The position numbers and the translations under genes were made by a program. The notes under the pieces were generated by a model. That model did no database searches. It was not told the origin of the DNA and saw only the letters and a program-made list of their open reading frames with translations. From Branchiostoma belcheri (taxonomy: Eukaryota > Chordata > Leptocardii > Amphioxiformes > Branchiostomatidae): a DNA stretch of 64,000 bases. Shown here piece after piece: positions 1-12,300 of the stretch; positions within the stretch are counted from its first letter, which is position 1; the number at the start of each line of letters is the position of its first letter. The stretch lies in contig NW_017802691.1 in assembly GCF_001625305.1 (NCBI RefSeq), positions 152,100-216,099 on the forward strand, written 5' to 3'.

Positions 1-1035
1 AGGAAAACGAAAAATTGCCTCAGGGTCAAGGAGACGTCTTCTGAGTGTAAATCACAGGGAAGTAAATTCCAGGTTTATCAGCAGGTAAAATTTTGAGACG
101 TTTGTCCTGCGGGTTTCTGCAGACATGTCGTATTTCAACTGTCTCTACAACACTGCCTGCATACGTAACTAGCGTCTTATCAATACTTTCGGGACAAAGA
201 GGAAGCGAAGACGTACCTGGCTGAGATGGTACGCTGATAGGGCGTCCATCAGACATCAGAGCAAAGTAGAGTGGCTTCAATATGTATCGTTGGGTCAAGC
301 TACGTGGGTTTTACTATTTTTTTTATGGGTACGTTTATGTTTATTAGGAATCTGCATTTTAGTAAAACAACATGTGTCCACTAGGTCTTGCTGGACTTCT
401 TTACATCATAAATAAGATACAATCAATTACAATAATACATACTTAACACCTACGATATATACTATATATACGGCTTGAATACCAATGTCTTCTAACAGTA
501 ACCAAACCTATGACTACTTTCTCATATACATGTATATGGTTGTCCTTCCACAAAAAGGACAATGTGAAACCAGCGACATATCTTACATAGTGAACAATGT
601 TACAATTCAGGCACAGTACGAACATCAAATTATTGAATGGTTGCATATTGAGACTATATTTTTGACTAACGGCCTTGAATATGCTTCTGGGACATGTCCC
701 AAAAGGCGTCAGCGTGGCATCAATGTCTATTATTGCATGTGTTTTAAAATCTAAGAATAGCACTCGCTCACCAAATATTCAGATACTTGATTTACCCCCA
801 AAAGCAAATTCGGGGCCGTTACCAGTAACTCATGTTCCATATAATCGATGAAAAATTCAAATGAGGTACTTTGTTATCGGTAATTGCCAAAAGGTACAAT
901 CAACTTGAAGGTTTCAAGCTTTAAATCTTTATCTAGGCCTACCAATTACTCAACAGAATATATTCTGTCTAATATATTTATAGCTCATTTAAATGTCTTA
1001 GCGTTAACCTTTTTAAAATGTTTCCTGTGGTATTT
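1..1035. other. No supported gene (left edge)
   Basis: An open frame on the minus strand (26-298, 90 codons) reads without interruption, but I see no convincing acceptor with a pyrimidine tract and recognise no domain. It could be an exon of a gene lying to the left of the window, or chance. The rest is AT-rich sequence without recognisable structure. Confidence 0.4.
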
Positions 1036-1039
1036 AAAG

Positions 1040-1196
1040 GTCACCCTAGTACTCTATCTGTACGCTAATCTCCAAGCAGATCTTTTCGTGACAAAATCGT
1101 AATTCCCGACCATCTATAGTACGTCTATTGGGAGTGCCCCTACGCGCCAACTTTGGCCGCAATTACGATTAAGTCACGGAAAGATCTGCTAGGAGA
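1040..1196. mobile_element. Foldback (MITE-like) element
   Basis: Two arms of about 40 bases, TAATCTCCAAGCAGATCTTT... on the left and its imperfect reverse complement ending ...AGATCTGCTAGGAGATTA on the right, enclose about 75 bases. The arms carry a few mismatches. A similar TCCAAGCAGAT terminus occurs near 11313 (with an inverted partner near 11400) and 58209, so this is a small non-autonomous DNA transposon family. No transposase is present. Confidence 0.6.
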
Positions 1197-1199
1197 TTA

Positions 1200-3740
1200 T
1201 CTAGGATTTAAATGATGTTAAGTGTATCTTTGTTATATATTTTAACCCTCATGATCTTCATTTAGAAACGGCCTGCATGACGATTTAAAGTCTCATGAAT
1301 AAACAAAGATTGAACCAATTAACTCATCAGCTAATTTTAGCCCAAATGTGCTTATGCACTTATTAAGCAAAGGAAAATAACTGGTAATATGTGTCATGGT
1401 TAAATATTGATGTACTGAATATTAAAAAACTGTGTCGGTGAAGTTGCACAATAGTACTAGTTGTCAGTCTATTTGGAATTTTGAAAATTCAAAATCGGAA
1501 AAGTCATGATCAAATACTTGGACGCGAACACAGAGTAGCAAAATGGAGCTACTGACAATAAGCTATAAGACAAGGATGAAACGTCTGAGCGTTTGCAAAA
1601 TCATATCCAGTTACTTGAGTAACTTTTTTGGCGTATGTTATTACCTGGGTGTCTAACCTTCACCGACGTACCAGGGGATATAGGTTTGTCCACCCACTAT
1701 CCAGTGTAGCTCAGTCAGCATTAACATATGTCTTCGAGCTCTAATAACGATCAATGATCTGCGAGGGTCAAGGTTGATGAAGGCTAAACCGAGACCAGAG
1801 GATTGCTTTATAAAAAGTCATTCGTAGCCTTAAGTGCGCTTTAAACCACATCCTGGACGGCCTTGCCCTCAGTTTGGTGTAGACTGTAGCCAGATCAATT
1901 TTGGGGTGAACGGGGGTGTTACGTCCCTCCAGAGTACCAACAATAGATGAACAGTCTTGCTATGGTATCAGCTGGGTAGAGAGACGGCAATTCGCGCGGA
2001 AAATTATGATTTGACGTTAGTCTGAGAGCTGCTGTGCTGATGGATAGAAAAGGCCCCGCGTTCCTGGTGTTAGCTTTATGATATTATAGCTTTTTGTGAC
2101 CGTGGGAGTTCTCTTCGACGCCTTTTCGCGTGACTGATATTAATGTATTGAGCACGGTCGGATGTTGCGTCTGTGAACATAGACTCTTAATAGCCGAACG
2201 GATAAGACATGTCGACAAGAGATAGTCTCCCAGACTCTGTCGGCTGCCGGAAAAAATATTAAAGTTAGGGGAGTTAGCCGGCTATAGAGTTACTATATGT
2301 AACCAGCGGAACTGTACAATGATCGGCCAAGCCCCTTGATAAAATATTCAGAGTAATTTGGTCAATTCATACGTTTTTTCAGCCCACCAAGAGTTCTGGC
2401 TCATATATCGAGGGCGTTTTGTTTCTCTAATGATAGAAAATGGCACCCAGGCTAAGGAAATGTAGCCCACCATGTCTGTCGTAGGATCGTCGTAGGATTG
2501 TCGTGCGATCACAAGAAGCGGACAATCGTGAGATTATCGTGCATGCTTATTTTGTAAAAAAAAAATCAACTGTCTCGTCACGAAAAGGGCTGTCTTATAG
2601 ATTCTGTCACAGCGCTGTTTGAAAATTCTACCGCATCCAAATCGTGATCGCGCCGGCAGGCACAAGCACGCTGCGCGCGTGCGATTTCGCCACGAAAAAA
2701 GCTTACGGCTCAGAAAATCTCACGGTACTACTGTCATCTAGCTGCATACATCACAGCTTGAGAGTTCTTTCATGCCCTTTTATACGCGATGGTGTCGGAA
2801 GATCTGCGTCATAAAGTAGAGATGATCGCAGAGTGTGCCTGGGGCTCTCTTTATGGCACCAGGAAAGGTGCAAGAACAAATGCGAGCTTTGCGATATCGC
2901 AGAACTGATACCTGGATAAGCACGGCCATCAATCTATCTCAACATCCTCCACTGAGAACTTTGGCGCAATGGGGCCCCGCGATAACTTTTGGAATGGATC
3001 TTTTATTGCGCGAAGTTAATGCTGCTATGTTAGGGAAAGGGCCATAAATGTCCAGGGGAATATAACGTTATGTTATGAAGACAATGGGAATCCTAAGTAA
3101 TAGTCCCCAAAGCACCCTATTCATATCTATAAAGTAATGAAAGATGTAGGAGCTGGAAATATACGTAGGCCGCCTTATTTCCCAAAGCTATGTATGATAC
3201 CTTGGCATTATTGTAAGGTAAATATTGATTTAGAAGTACCCTTTTTTTGAAAGTAGAAAGTAAAGGCTTTTTGATGTGACTTTGATGTATATTTCCAGAA
3301 AAGAGTCAATACCATTTTCCAATGGGCATTAAAAATTATATTTTTCTTTAGGGTCGGCCTCATAGGTGAAGCATGATGCTTAATGAAGGATTTATTGTAC
3401 ATTTTTGCCCCACTGAGCTACTTTAGTTAAAGCACAGGTCACATGTTTTACAGTCTTACAATATACAATGTATAAGTTATACTATAACGTACTTATGAAC
3501 ATGTATATGCATATTTGATACAGCATTTGTCAAATGATTTTAGCTTTAGCCTGGGTACCATCCTACTTGTATGCCGGGGCTCCCACACTCGCTTCCCTAT
3601 AAGAATTTCTTCATTAATTAAAAAGACACCGATTTGGAACGTTACATGGCCATTTATACGTATTCATACAAATAGCCGTTTTAGGTGTATCGGTTGCTTA
3701 TTTCTATCTGAAAAATTTATTTGTAGTCGCAACACTTCTG
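1200..3740. other. Intergenic, no supported gene
   Basis: No gene could be supported. The stretch holds a remnant of foldback family A at 1572-1668, a short foldback fragment near 2440 (TGGCACCCAGGCTA, related to the hairpin at 52448), and a run of TCGTAGGATCGTCG-like short repeats at 2478-2545. A 70-codon open frame at 2835-3047 has no recognised domain. Confidence 0.4.
1572..1668 (-). mobile_element. Foldback family A, fragment
   Basis: Contains AAAATCATATCCAGTTACTT, TTTGGCGTAT and TTACCTGGGTGTCTAACCTT in order. The same string occurs in inverted or direct form at 44657, 53177, 56190 and 60421. This is one half of the inverted repeat; the other arm is missing. Confidence 0.6.
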
Positions 3741-3759
3741 TTGTATACATTGCATTATA

Positions 3760-3990
3760 GGAACTTGGTTGATGACGTCACGCTCGGGTTTCCGACCACC
3801 GCTCGGCAATGTTCGGGCGCGCCGGATGTCCCGGATGTTCCGGCAGCCATCAGCCCAGGACGAGGCCGCGGCGTTTCCAAGTCGAGGTTTGCGACTCGTT
3901 TTGATTTCCCGCTCAGAAATTTTGCCTTTTTATCGTTTGGCAGGAGCCTGGAAGGACGTCAAGTCAACGATGGGTCAAAAAATGTCTTCA
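3760..3990. promoter_or_regulatory. CpG-rich block with a CRE, possible promoter
   Basis: A CpG-rich stretch within AT-rich flanks begins with a perfect palindromic cAMP-response element, TGACGTCA, at 3773-3780. It could be a promoter or untranslated first exon, for example of the CARF gene whose coding start lies 5.3 kb downstream, but I could not identify a matching splice donor. The overlapping open frames (3741-4064, 3769-4005) show no known domain. Confidence 0.3.
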
Positions 3991-4253
3991 TTCGTTCCTT
4001 TCTGACCAAAATATGCCTAAACCAAGCTTGGGGAGTCTTCTACTGTTCCAGACAAAATGGCTGACTTGCTATGGTAGCTTTCGCTTCTGCCAAAGGAGCC
4101 CAAATTTACGATCGCTGTATTCACGTTTTTATGTTCAACGTTTTCGTCAGAAAAGAGCAAATTTTCCAATGTCGTGTTGCTTTTCTTTGAGTGACTTTAT
4201 TCCTGGATCCATCTAGATTGTGTAGATAATTAAATTGTTTACCAGTGGTCTTA

Positions 4254-4324
4254 TTTGGGGAAGGGGGTGGGGGGTGGTTGGGTTGTGGGGGAGAATACAA
4301 TTATTTGATGGGGGAGGGGGGGGT
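4254..4324 (+). repeat. G-rich tract, potential G-quadruplex
   Basis: At least six runs of four or more guanines occur within about 70 bases, separated by short T- or A-containing loops and one AT-rich spacer. The minus strand is correspondingly C-rich. No gene is nearby, so any role is unknown. Confidence 0.6.
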
Positions 4325-4879
4325 GTTGTAACTAAGATTATAGTAATTTCTGATTGAGGATTTTTCAACATCTTAAACTGTGTTGTGTTTAGACACTTGA
4401 AAAGTTGGGAGCTAGAGAAAATCCCAATCATATAATAACCTTGCTTGAACCTGGCCATACATGTACTAAGTGCATGAGGCCTACATGTATGTGTATGTTT
4501 TTGCATGACTGTACTACATGACAGTTTGTTTATCAGAAACATAGTAAAAATCATAAAGCCACAGCAAAAGCCATGATTTAGCTTGAAGGTGACTGTTCCA
4601 AGCTTTACTTGAAGACATCATAATGTCTCGCGTACATAGTACATATAATGTTATGCCTCATCCCCATGGTGAACCTAGGCCATAACATGCGTTGCCAAGA
4701 ACAGCTTTGGGCCCTGCAGGACCAAGATAAAGCTTTATCGCACCAAAGCGTTAAGAAATCCTCCTATATGGTGATTGGACAAGTCCAACATCTTCTGTCG
4801 ATATGTCAGGAGCTCAGTGGACCGTATGGCGCAATGTTGTCCGGAGCATCCCTAAATTGCACAAGGTCATGACTGCAGT

Positions 4880-5272
4880 GTTAAGCGATTCAGGCCGAGG
4901 AAAACAAATGTTGTGTTTCCTGTTTCAGTCCTGAAAAAATTAGGGTCTGTAGGTAGGGATTATCTTTTTTTCTTTTTTTAGACTTCAGTGATATTTATAT
5001 ATAATATAGAGGTCCAAATTATACAATACAGTTTAATGAAGTAAAACTTGCATGAGGACACTTTTATTTTCAATGTCAATGTTAGAAAATCAATTGTACA
5101 ACATTTTATCACTCAGGTGTCAGATCATGGAGCTAGAAAAGGATGATCAGCTCGAACAATTATGTCCCTTGCAGGGGTCCACTCCCCAAAAAAGTCTACG
5201 GTTGGCAGTTTTTTCTAGGGTCGGTCGGGAAACAGGAAACACAACATTTCTTTTCCTGGGCCTTATCCCATG
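4880..5272. mobile_element. Long foldback element
   Basis: The stretch at 4889-4945 (with TGTTGTGTTTCCTGTTTCAG) and the stretch at 5208-5272 (with AAACAGGAAACACAACATTT) are imperfect reverse complements over about 60 bases, enclosing about 270 bases of AT-rich sequence. This is probably a non-autonomous DNA transposon. Target duplications were not identified. Confidence 0.5.
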
Positions 5273-5289
5273 CGAACCACTGAAAGGCA

Positions 5290-6660
5290 ATAATTTATGA
5301 ATTCGGGATGGTGTTTGCAATTTTAACGACACGGGAGGCTGAATCCGTATGTCCGCGCTCGACTCAGGCCACAAGGTCGGCCGCAGCGCGCACTTAGCGA
5401 TGAAAAAATCAGCAGTTTCATCAGCGAAATCCCAAGTTTTATTTCGCACGAACGCTGGAAAGTCTTGATGATCACCTTACAGCACTTTGGGGTCAGTTCG
5501 TGTCACCCAGGAATTGTCAGAGGTGACCGCCCCTCTCTGGTGTGTTTTAGAGATTCCCATTTATGTTATGGGACTACCTTTACCTTTTCCATTAAGGTTT
5601 TGGGCAGTCAATCATCTATATAACGCCAAGGACAAATGCATTTTTCTAGCTTAGTTACAAAGGGCTGGTGGTAGTTATTTTTGGCATACTGGGAGGAAAG
5701 TTTTTGGGTGGGTGACCTGTCAGTTTTGAAGTCGCTAAGTATGTCTGCGTTATTTTCTGTCGCAAGTTTTGATTGTCTATCAATCTTTTTAATGTCTTTT
5801 TTTTTCAACCTTTCCATCGCAAAGTCATGACACTGAATGTGCATTTCCACTGTATCTTACTGTCGACTATACTACAGAATTGTTGTAACAGCTGCAAACT
5901 TGAAAATAAAAGAAATAGAAATGTGTATTTTTGTAATATAATAGTATTATAAACGTTAAAACCTAGCCTCCTTTGCCCTTCTCTCACAAAATTAAGTCTC
6001 CACAAAATAAAATGGACTTACGGTAAAAATTGCCACAGATTACTACATTGTTGAGCTAAGCCAGGTCAAGCTAGGATTCTATAAGCTATTACTGGAATTT
6101 ATGGAGGTACTCAGGAAGACCAAACTTTCAGATTATCCTTTAAAAGGATAATCCCCTTTTGAGCCCGCTAATATGAAATCCAGATAGGTCTGGCTCTTTG
6201 CATGGTCTGGCTTTACTCAATATGTATGAGTTACTGCATGGAAGACACCTGCATATGCATGTTACTGTTTACTAGTGTTAGGGCACTGGTAAAATTGAAG
6301 CTGTGCAGGTATTTCTGATGACTCAGCTCATAATAAAACCATGACACAACACTAGTTAGGATGTATGATGTAGTATGACCATGCATGTACTTCAATAAAA
6401 TTGGCCTGTTAGAAGTATTACAATAACATGTATTGTCAGATACTTTCTATTTGATTTACTATCATTTAAAGAGAGTTCTGATAATGATATATGCTATGCC
6501 ACTACTAAAGGCAATCTAGTTATAGTAATAAAAAACTAATATGTTGATCTCAGAATGAAAATTACTGACCCTTTTTGTGTACCAGGGAATATAAATTTTA
6601 TTGACAAGTCTCTAATCTACCAAGTGCATGTTTTACATTCTGTAACCTATCAATCATTCT
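5290..6660. other. Intergenic, nothing recognised
   Basis: AT-rich sequence with only short open frames lacking domains. A more CpG-rich patch at about 5320-5420 is not accompanied by any recognisable promoter element or exon. Confidence 0.4.
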
Positions 6661-6670
6661 TTTATCAATA

Positions 6671-6838
6671 CTCTCATCTGCCAAATAAACATACGGGTAC
6701 GTTTATTTTTTTGGGCCCAAACATCCACCCAGTACGTTCTTATTTTGCACAGTACGTTTATTAATTTTTTGAAAACCAGTAATTTTTTTCAACTTCGTGT
6801 GAAAAACGGGGGGTACGTTTATTCGGCAGATGAGAGTA
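6671..6838. mobile_element. MITE with terminal inverted repeats
   Basis: Begins ACTCTCATCTGCCAAATAAA and ends with the reverse complement, TTTATTCGGCAGATGAGAGT. The element is about 168 bases long with no coding capacity. The internal motif GGGTACGTTTAT recurs at both ends and also near 327, so another fragment may lie there. Confidence 0.65.
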
Positions 6839-6839
6839 G

Positions 6840-8850
6840 TTCCCTCTGAGTTGAACTTAAGATGCTAGAGATGGATCATATTGGATTATGACTCCAAGCT
6901 TAAGTTTTCTTTAAGAGTGGGGACAATCTCTTGTGTAAAATTGTCCTTGGCATCAATTGATCTAGAAAAATTACCTGGCTTCAGAATTACATCAGTGGAT
7001 GACGCACACGAAGAGTTATGAAACCCTCGAGACTTTTTACCTCTTTACTTGCTTCACGGATGTCTGAACATTGACTGATTGAGCTACCGAAGGTCTTTGT
7101 AGTCGTGTCCTTAAGGTATTTTTCAAGCAATAAAGTGATAAAGCAGTATATTTAAAGCATTCCTGAGGAAAGAACTTCGAACTTCAAGTTGGGTACAGGT
7201 CCTTCCCTTTGCTAGACTGACTGAGTCAGACTGACGCTGACAGTAAAGTGACAAAGTACAGTAATACAGCACCCATATGCATGACACACCCCTTCCCTGA
7301 AGATCATCTCAGTTCAGAGGAATCATCCTGGGGCCAAGAATTCTAGGAATTATCCTTGAGCAAAGAATTCCGTGTAGGATTCCGTACTCAATCAACATCA
7401 AACACAATAATTCCGCTGGTTTCCTAATGTACTACACAGTGGTTTTCCTGAGGGTGTTTTAAAAGCATCACGGTGAAAGCCAAGGATGAACACACCAACC
7501 TTTGAGTGAAAACCCCTCTCAAGGGAAAATATCTCACACTCAGTGAGATTGTTGTTACGCAACTAAATCATAGGACATGTTTTAGAACTTAGAATTGCAG
7601 GTAAAGTTTGGAGGGTTAAAAAGGCACAATTTTGTAGGTTTAATACATTTATTTTAAATCATAAGGGCTGATAATATATTCGGATACATGTACAAAATGT
7701 AGAGAACCAACTGTTGATTAAATTGGTATGGCTTTTAAACAAACATGCTCTACCTCGATACTTTAAAATAAATTACAGATGATTTCATTGCTATTACGCC
7801 AGTGATTTCCTTTCGAGAAATTATGAACTCCCACTCCCAGTTAACTCTTAAAAGGAATTACACTGTACTTACAGCTCATGTTGTCCATAAGAATTCCGCT
7901 GAAGGCACACAAAATTACTGTAATTTTTGGTACCACCAAATTAGAGCATTGTTACAGTATAATCCTGGCATGAATCCCGGAAGGCAATTTCAACAAATTG
8001 CAGGTGGAGATTCTCGTAGTCTTCAATCCCTCACCCTGGTGATACTAATGGCATCATTAAGCTTATGCACATACGAATGTGAATGATCTTAAACAGGGCT
8101 TCATAAAGTTGACATGCATCTTGAAGTGAAAAACTGCATCTATTAGTATTAAGTGCACATTGAGTGTTCCTATCTTAATGTGTTTTGGAACCCTTTTAAA
8201 ATTGGTTCCCTTTGGGATCTGTAATATACATGTAAGTCACTTTAATTTCAAAATCAAAGGAAAGGTATTATACAGACCTACACTTATTATGAATGCCATA
8301 AGAAACTATTAGTAAATATACATGTACTAAATAGTAATAGTCTAATGTCACTGTCAGAACCTGTTATAAGCTTTATAGCTCTATATATTGTACTTGCACC
8401 ATTCTGGATATAAAATGACAAAAAAAATTATACTTGCAATTGTGTGTTGCAGAAAAAAGTCCTTTGTCTTTGATTATTCCAAGTTGCAGTTTTTTAATCT
8501 ATCAAGGCATACATTGTATAATAATCCACATGTAAAAGTTCTAAAAAGATATGTAACAATTTCAAAATCTATTGTTTGAAATGATAACCAGTTTGCATCT
8601 TAACTTAATAGCTCCTAATAGTCCTATGATAGTATCTGGCTCCTATCACAAGATCCCAGATTCATTTTCCCAGACTACTCCATAAATTTCCTTTAAAAAT
8701 CTGAGATCCCCTGGAATCAAATTGGCCGCCGGGCCTTAAAAGATAAGCATCTTTTGGCAGCAAACTTTTGTTTGATTTATGGACGAGTGATTAGGTGTTA
8801 AGTCAGAAGTGGTTATGAATTGTGGCGTAATGTGGCTGCGATACTTATCC
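6840..8850. other. Intergenic, nothing recognised
   Basis: No gene, RNA or clear transposon was recognised. There are scattered GAATTC-centred short palindromes at 7340-7385 and a 94-codon open frame (7802-8086) without a known domain. Confidence 0.35.
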
Positions 8851-8859
8851 CTGGGCTAG

Positions 8860-9060
8860 ATGAAAATTGCTGCCAAAGTCTTTCCGGATGATCAATTCAT
8901 CAAAAGCAGCAGGTGGGACAAAGATGAATTGTGGCAAGTGTACTGCGATTATTGCAGCTATGCACAAATCTTGAGTTATACGGGGCTCAAAATACTTTTT
9001 TTTCTGCATACCTGTATCAGTAACGCTGAAAATTACAATTGTGCTTGCACCAGGCAAATT
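8860..9060 (+). other. Open frame with a Cys-x2-Cys motif, possible transposon or gene fragment
   Basis: The frame encodes a charged, aromatic segment, KVFPDDQFIKSSRWDKDELW, followed by VYCDYCSY. This style resembles zinc-finger leader regions of some DNA-transposon or host proteins, but I cannot assign a family. There are no flanking exons, and the frame then runs into unlike sequence. It is most likely a fragment. Confidence 0.25.
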
Positions 9061-9116
9061 TTACCTGCTAATTCTGACTCATATATATATGGTCAGGAGT
9101 ATAAATCCCTCCTGCT

Positions 9117-9262
9117 ATAAAACTGCAACATGACTGTCATGATGTAACCTAACACCAACAAACCATGCAGGTCATTGGCCAGGTCAGAGGTCAGTGTTTG
9201 GAAAGGAAGAGGAAGAGGAAACGTAGCAAAAACAATGTGTTTGCCTTCGGTAAACATATTCC
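9117..9262. mobile_element. Repeat family C, fragment
   Basis: Contains GCAACATGACTGTCATGATG, GGTCATTGGCCAGGTCAGAG, an AGAGGAAGAGGAA tract and CTTCGGTAAACATA in the order shared with copies at 38960, 43137, 55015 and 62590. A second smaller fragment lies at 9590-9690. It is non-coding and sits just upstream of the first CARF coding exon. Confidence 0.55.
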
Positions 9263-9326
9263 AAATGTCTAATATAAAACTGTTAACTTTCTGTCATTAC
9301 AGAAGTAAAATTTAACTGGAGTCAAG

Positions 9327-12300
9327 ATGTCTGCAGAAGATGACCAGATGCAGGTGGTCCATCACGCCATCACCGGAGTCACAGAAATCGTCAGCTCAGG
9401 ATCGACAGACGACACTGGCACTACAGGCACAGCAATATACCAGCAGGTGGTAAAAAACGGTTACTGAACAGTGACAATTATTCATTGACACTCACTATCC
9501 GGTTTATCGTCTGTTGTTCCCCGTCTTCCGAGCGTTAGACATACTTGCACAGCAATACTGCGGCTTGATGGCAGCCTGCCACTTGTCTCTGTCCTGTGGG
9601 TTGGTCATTGATCTTTTTTGATTGGAGAAGAAGAAGAAACAAAGCAAAAACCACATGTCTTGCTTCAGTGAAAGTAAACATAATTATTACTAGTAATTAT
9701 AAATCAATGTCAGCTTAGTATATGTTTTCTGTAACTTGTTGTCCAAAGTTGATGATTAGTGATGATAGACTGACTGTGTGTTATTTTTGTGTGTATACAG
9801 GATGATACAGACCGACCTGTAGCTGTGACTCAGGCTGCCCCCGGCCAGCCCATGGAGGTCGTGCAGATCATTCCTGTCAGCACAGAGGGCAGTATGGGGC
9901 AGATGACTGTCAGCGGGGCAGTCGCTCAGGTCTGTAGAAAATCTTTTCCCCAATCAAAAGTTTATACTATCATGAAAGTTCATCTGGGTTATATATAGTA
10001 CAAGGAAGGATTAAACTTGTATGCACAACTAGAGTTCTGTAAAGCTTTCATCTGTGTTGGTAGTTACGTGTTTCCTTTACTGGATTTAAAACTTTAGATC
10101 CAACACAAAGAAGTTCTCCCGCCTAGAGCTTTCGACCAGTCACTCTAGTCTGGGTCAGTCTACTGAAGAAGACCAGAGTGACTGGTCGAAAGATCTAGGT
10201 GAGAGAACTTCTTTGTGTTGGATCTAAAGTTAAATTTAAACTTTTAAACACAAAAGTTAACACAGTTTTCCCATTGAAAGTTTACACATGTACATGTACC
10301 AGTTTCTTCTGTGAGAATGGCTAAAAAAAGTTTCCATTTTTCTGGCAAACTGCCCTCATTGATGTAATACAAGATATTAATCATTAAGCAACTGGATAGA
10401 GTCCAATGTTTCAGATAGCAGGTGCTATCTTTCATTGGAGGAAGAATGATGCTCAGTCATTAATCAGAATTGTGTCTCGTGTCTGACAAAAGATAGTGGA
10501 AGATAACTTCAGACTCATTCAGTCAAGCTGTTGCATTTTGTTTGTTTCGCATAACTGGTAAACCGCCTTTAGGTGTAACACACCAGTTTTGTACATGCAC
10601 AAGCTGCGTAAGACCAGACTGTAAGGTTTGAACCACTCACACCGGGAAGGTCCCCTACTCTTTTCGATAAGTGCGGTGGGTTCTTTAACGTGCGTGGGGT
10701 GTGGCTCTCCCCAAACAGGGGACCTCCATGTAACGTCCTATCCGAGGGACGTCCCTAACCAAAGCTAGGTACTCATGTCCACCTGCATGATTTCTTTTGA
10801 GCCAATATCTATTGGCTTTGAAGAGATTAACACCAGTTTTTGTATTTCAGATGATTGCACTGAATGGAGGGGACGGGTCACAGGGTCAGCTGTATCATGT
10901 GATCCCTGTGAGCCAATCAGCTGTCGGCCAGGCCCAGGCCCCTCACATGATCACCGTGAGCCAATCAGCCGACTCCCAAGAAAACACCCACGAACACACA
11001 GGTATGCACAAATGGAACAAAAAAAATTAAGGGAGAACCAAGTTTTACTATATTTTTGGTGATGATGAAGGTTAGACCTCCTGGTAGAACATTCACCTTC
11101 AACTTGACCCATCTTGAAGGTCATCTTGAAGGTCAAGGGCCAAGGACACTACCAGCATCAGCTTCCTTCATCCATTATAATTTGATAATCTGATAATAGA
11201 CCATTTAAAAAAAATAGCTTGAAATTCCTATGGCTACCAGACAAAAAAGACAAGATTTAAACATTTGTTTTCTCCAAGATTTAGCTTGTACACATAAACA
11301 GTCAACCTAGAAGTTTAATTTCCAAGCAGATGTTGGGAAGCAAAATCATTTCTTTCAAATTCGCGCAAGCTACCCATTTCTGATAGAATCTTCCTCCCTA
11401 ACATCGGCTTGGAGTTTGATACATGTTTCTGTGATCTTTTAGATCCCAGGATCCCACACAGTCAGTAGAGATCATCCATGATCTGACCCAGGCCACGGCT
11501 ACAATAGAGAGGCTGCCGGGTGAAGGCATGGCCACGGTTAGCCTGGAGAAACTGGCCTTACAAACTTACACTAACTAACATACATGTTTGTGTAATCTTC
11601 CACAGATCCCCAGGATCCCACACAGTCAGTAGAGATCATCCATGATCTGACCCAGGCCACGGCTACGTTAGAGAGGCTGCCGGGTGAAGGCATGGCCACG
11701 GTTAGCCTGGAGAAACTGGCGTCAGACGATGTAGCGACTATCACCCTGGTGTCCCCACCCCCCCAGCAGACCCTACCCGACGGGTGCCCCCCCTGGGCTG
11801 CAAGGCTGAGGGGTGTGGAGGTAGGATTTTTCATAGAAGAACTTTATTGCACGACAATTGTACAGGGTACATTGTATGGCAAATAGGTAACAATAAGTAG
11901 CATAGTAAAATAGATAGGTATAGAATAAAACTTAACAACTTATATATACTTATTAGAAAAGAAATAATCAAAAGTTTAAGCTTAGGCTTTACAGTCAGGC
12001 GGAGTTATTTATGGGTACATGTGACAGCAAATCAGTATTTTTTATAGAAGCATCGCATGGCCCTGTGATACAGAAAATTGGAAAACTCCTTTTGCTTTAA
12101 TTTAAGTATATGGCTTTTACTGCAGTGTATAGTACTGTATACGAATGACTTGAATTTTTCACTCATTTTTCAATCGTTACTTACATGTACCTTGATGCAG
12201 AAAATTGGAGATTGTTTTCTTTTAGTAGTATGGTCTTAATACTTTAATATCAAAATCAGAGGCTCTAGTCTATGGCTTTTGTATACATTGCACTCTTAGA

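Noticed and set aside
3741-4064. Coding gene in the CpG-rich block
   Set aside because: Two overlapping frames with no domain, no matching splice sites; more likely regulatory.
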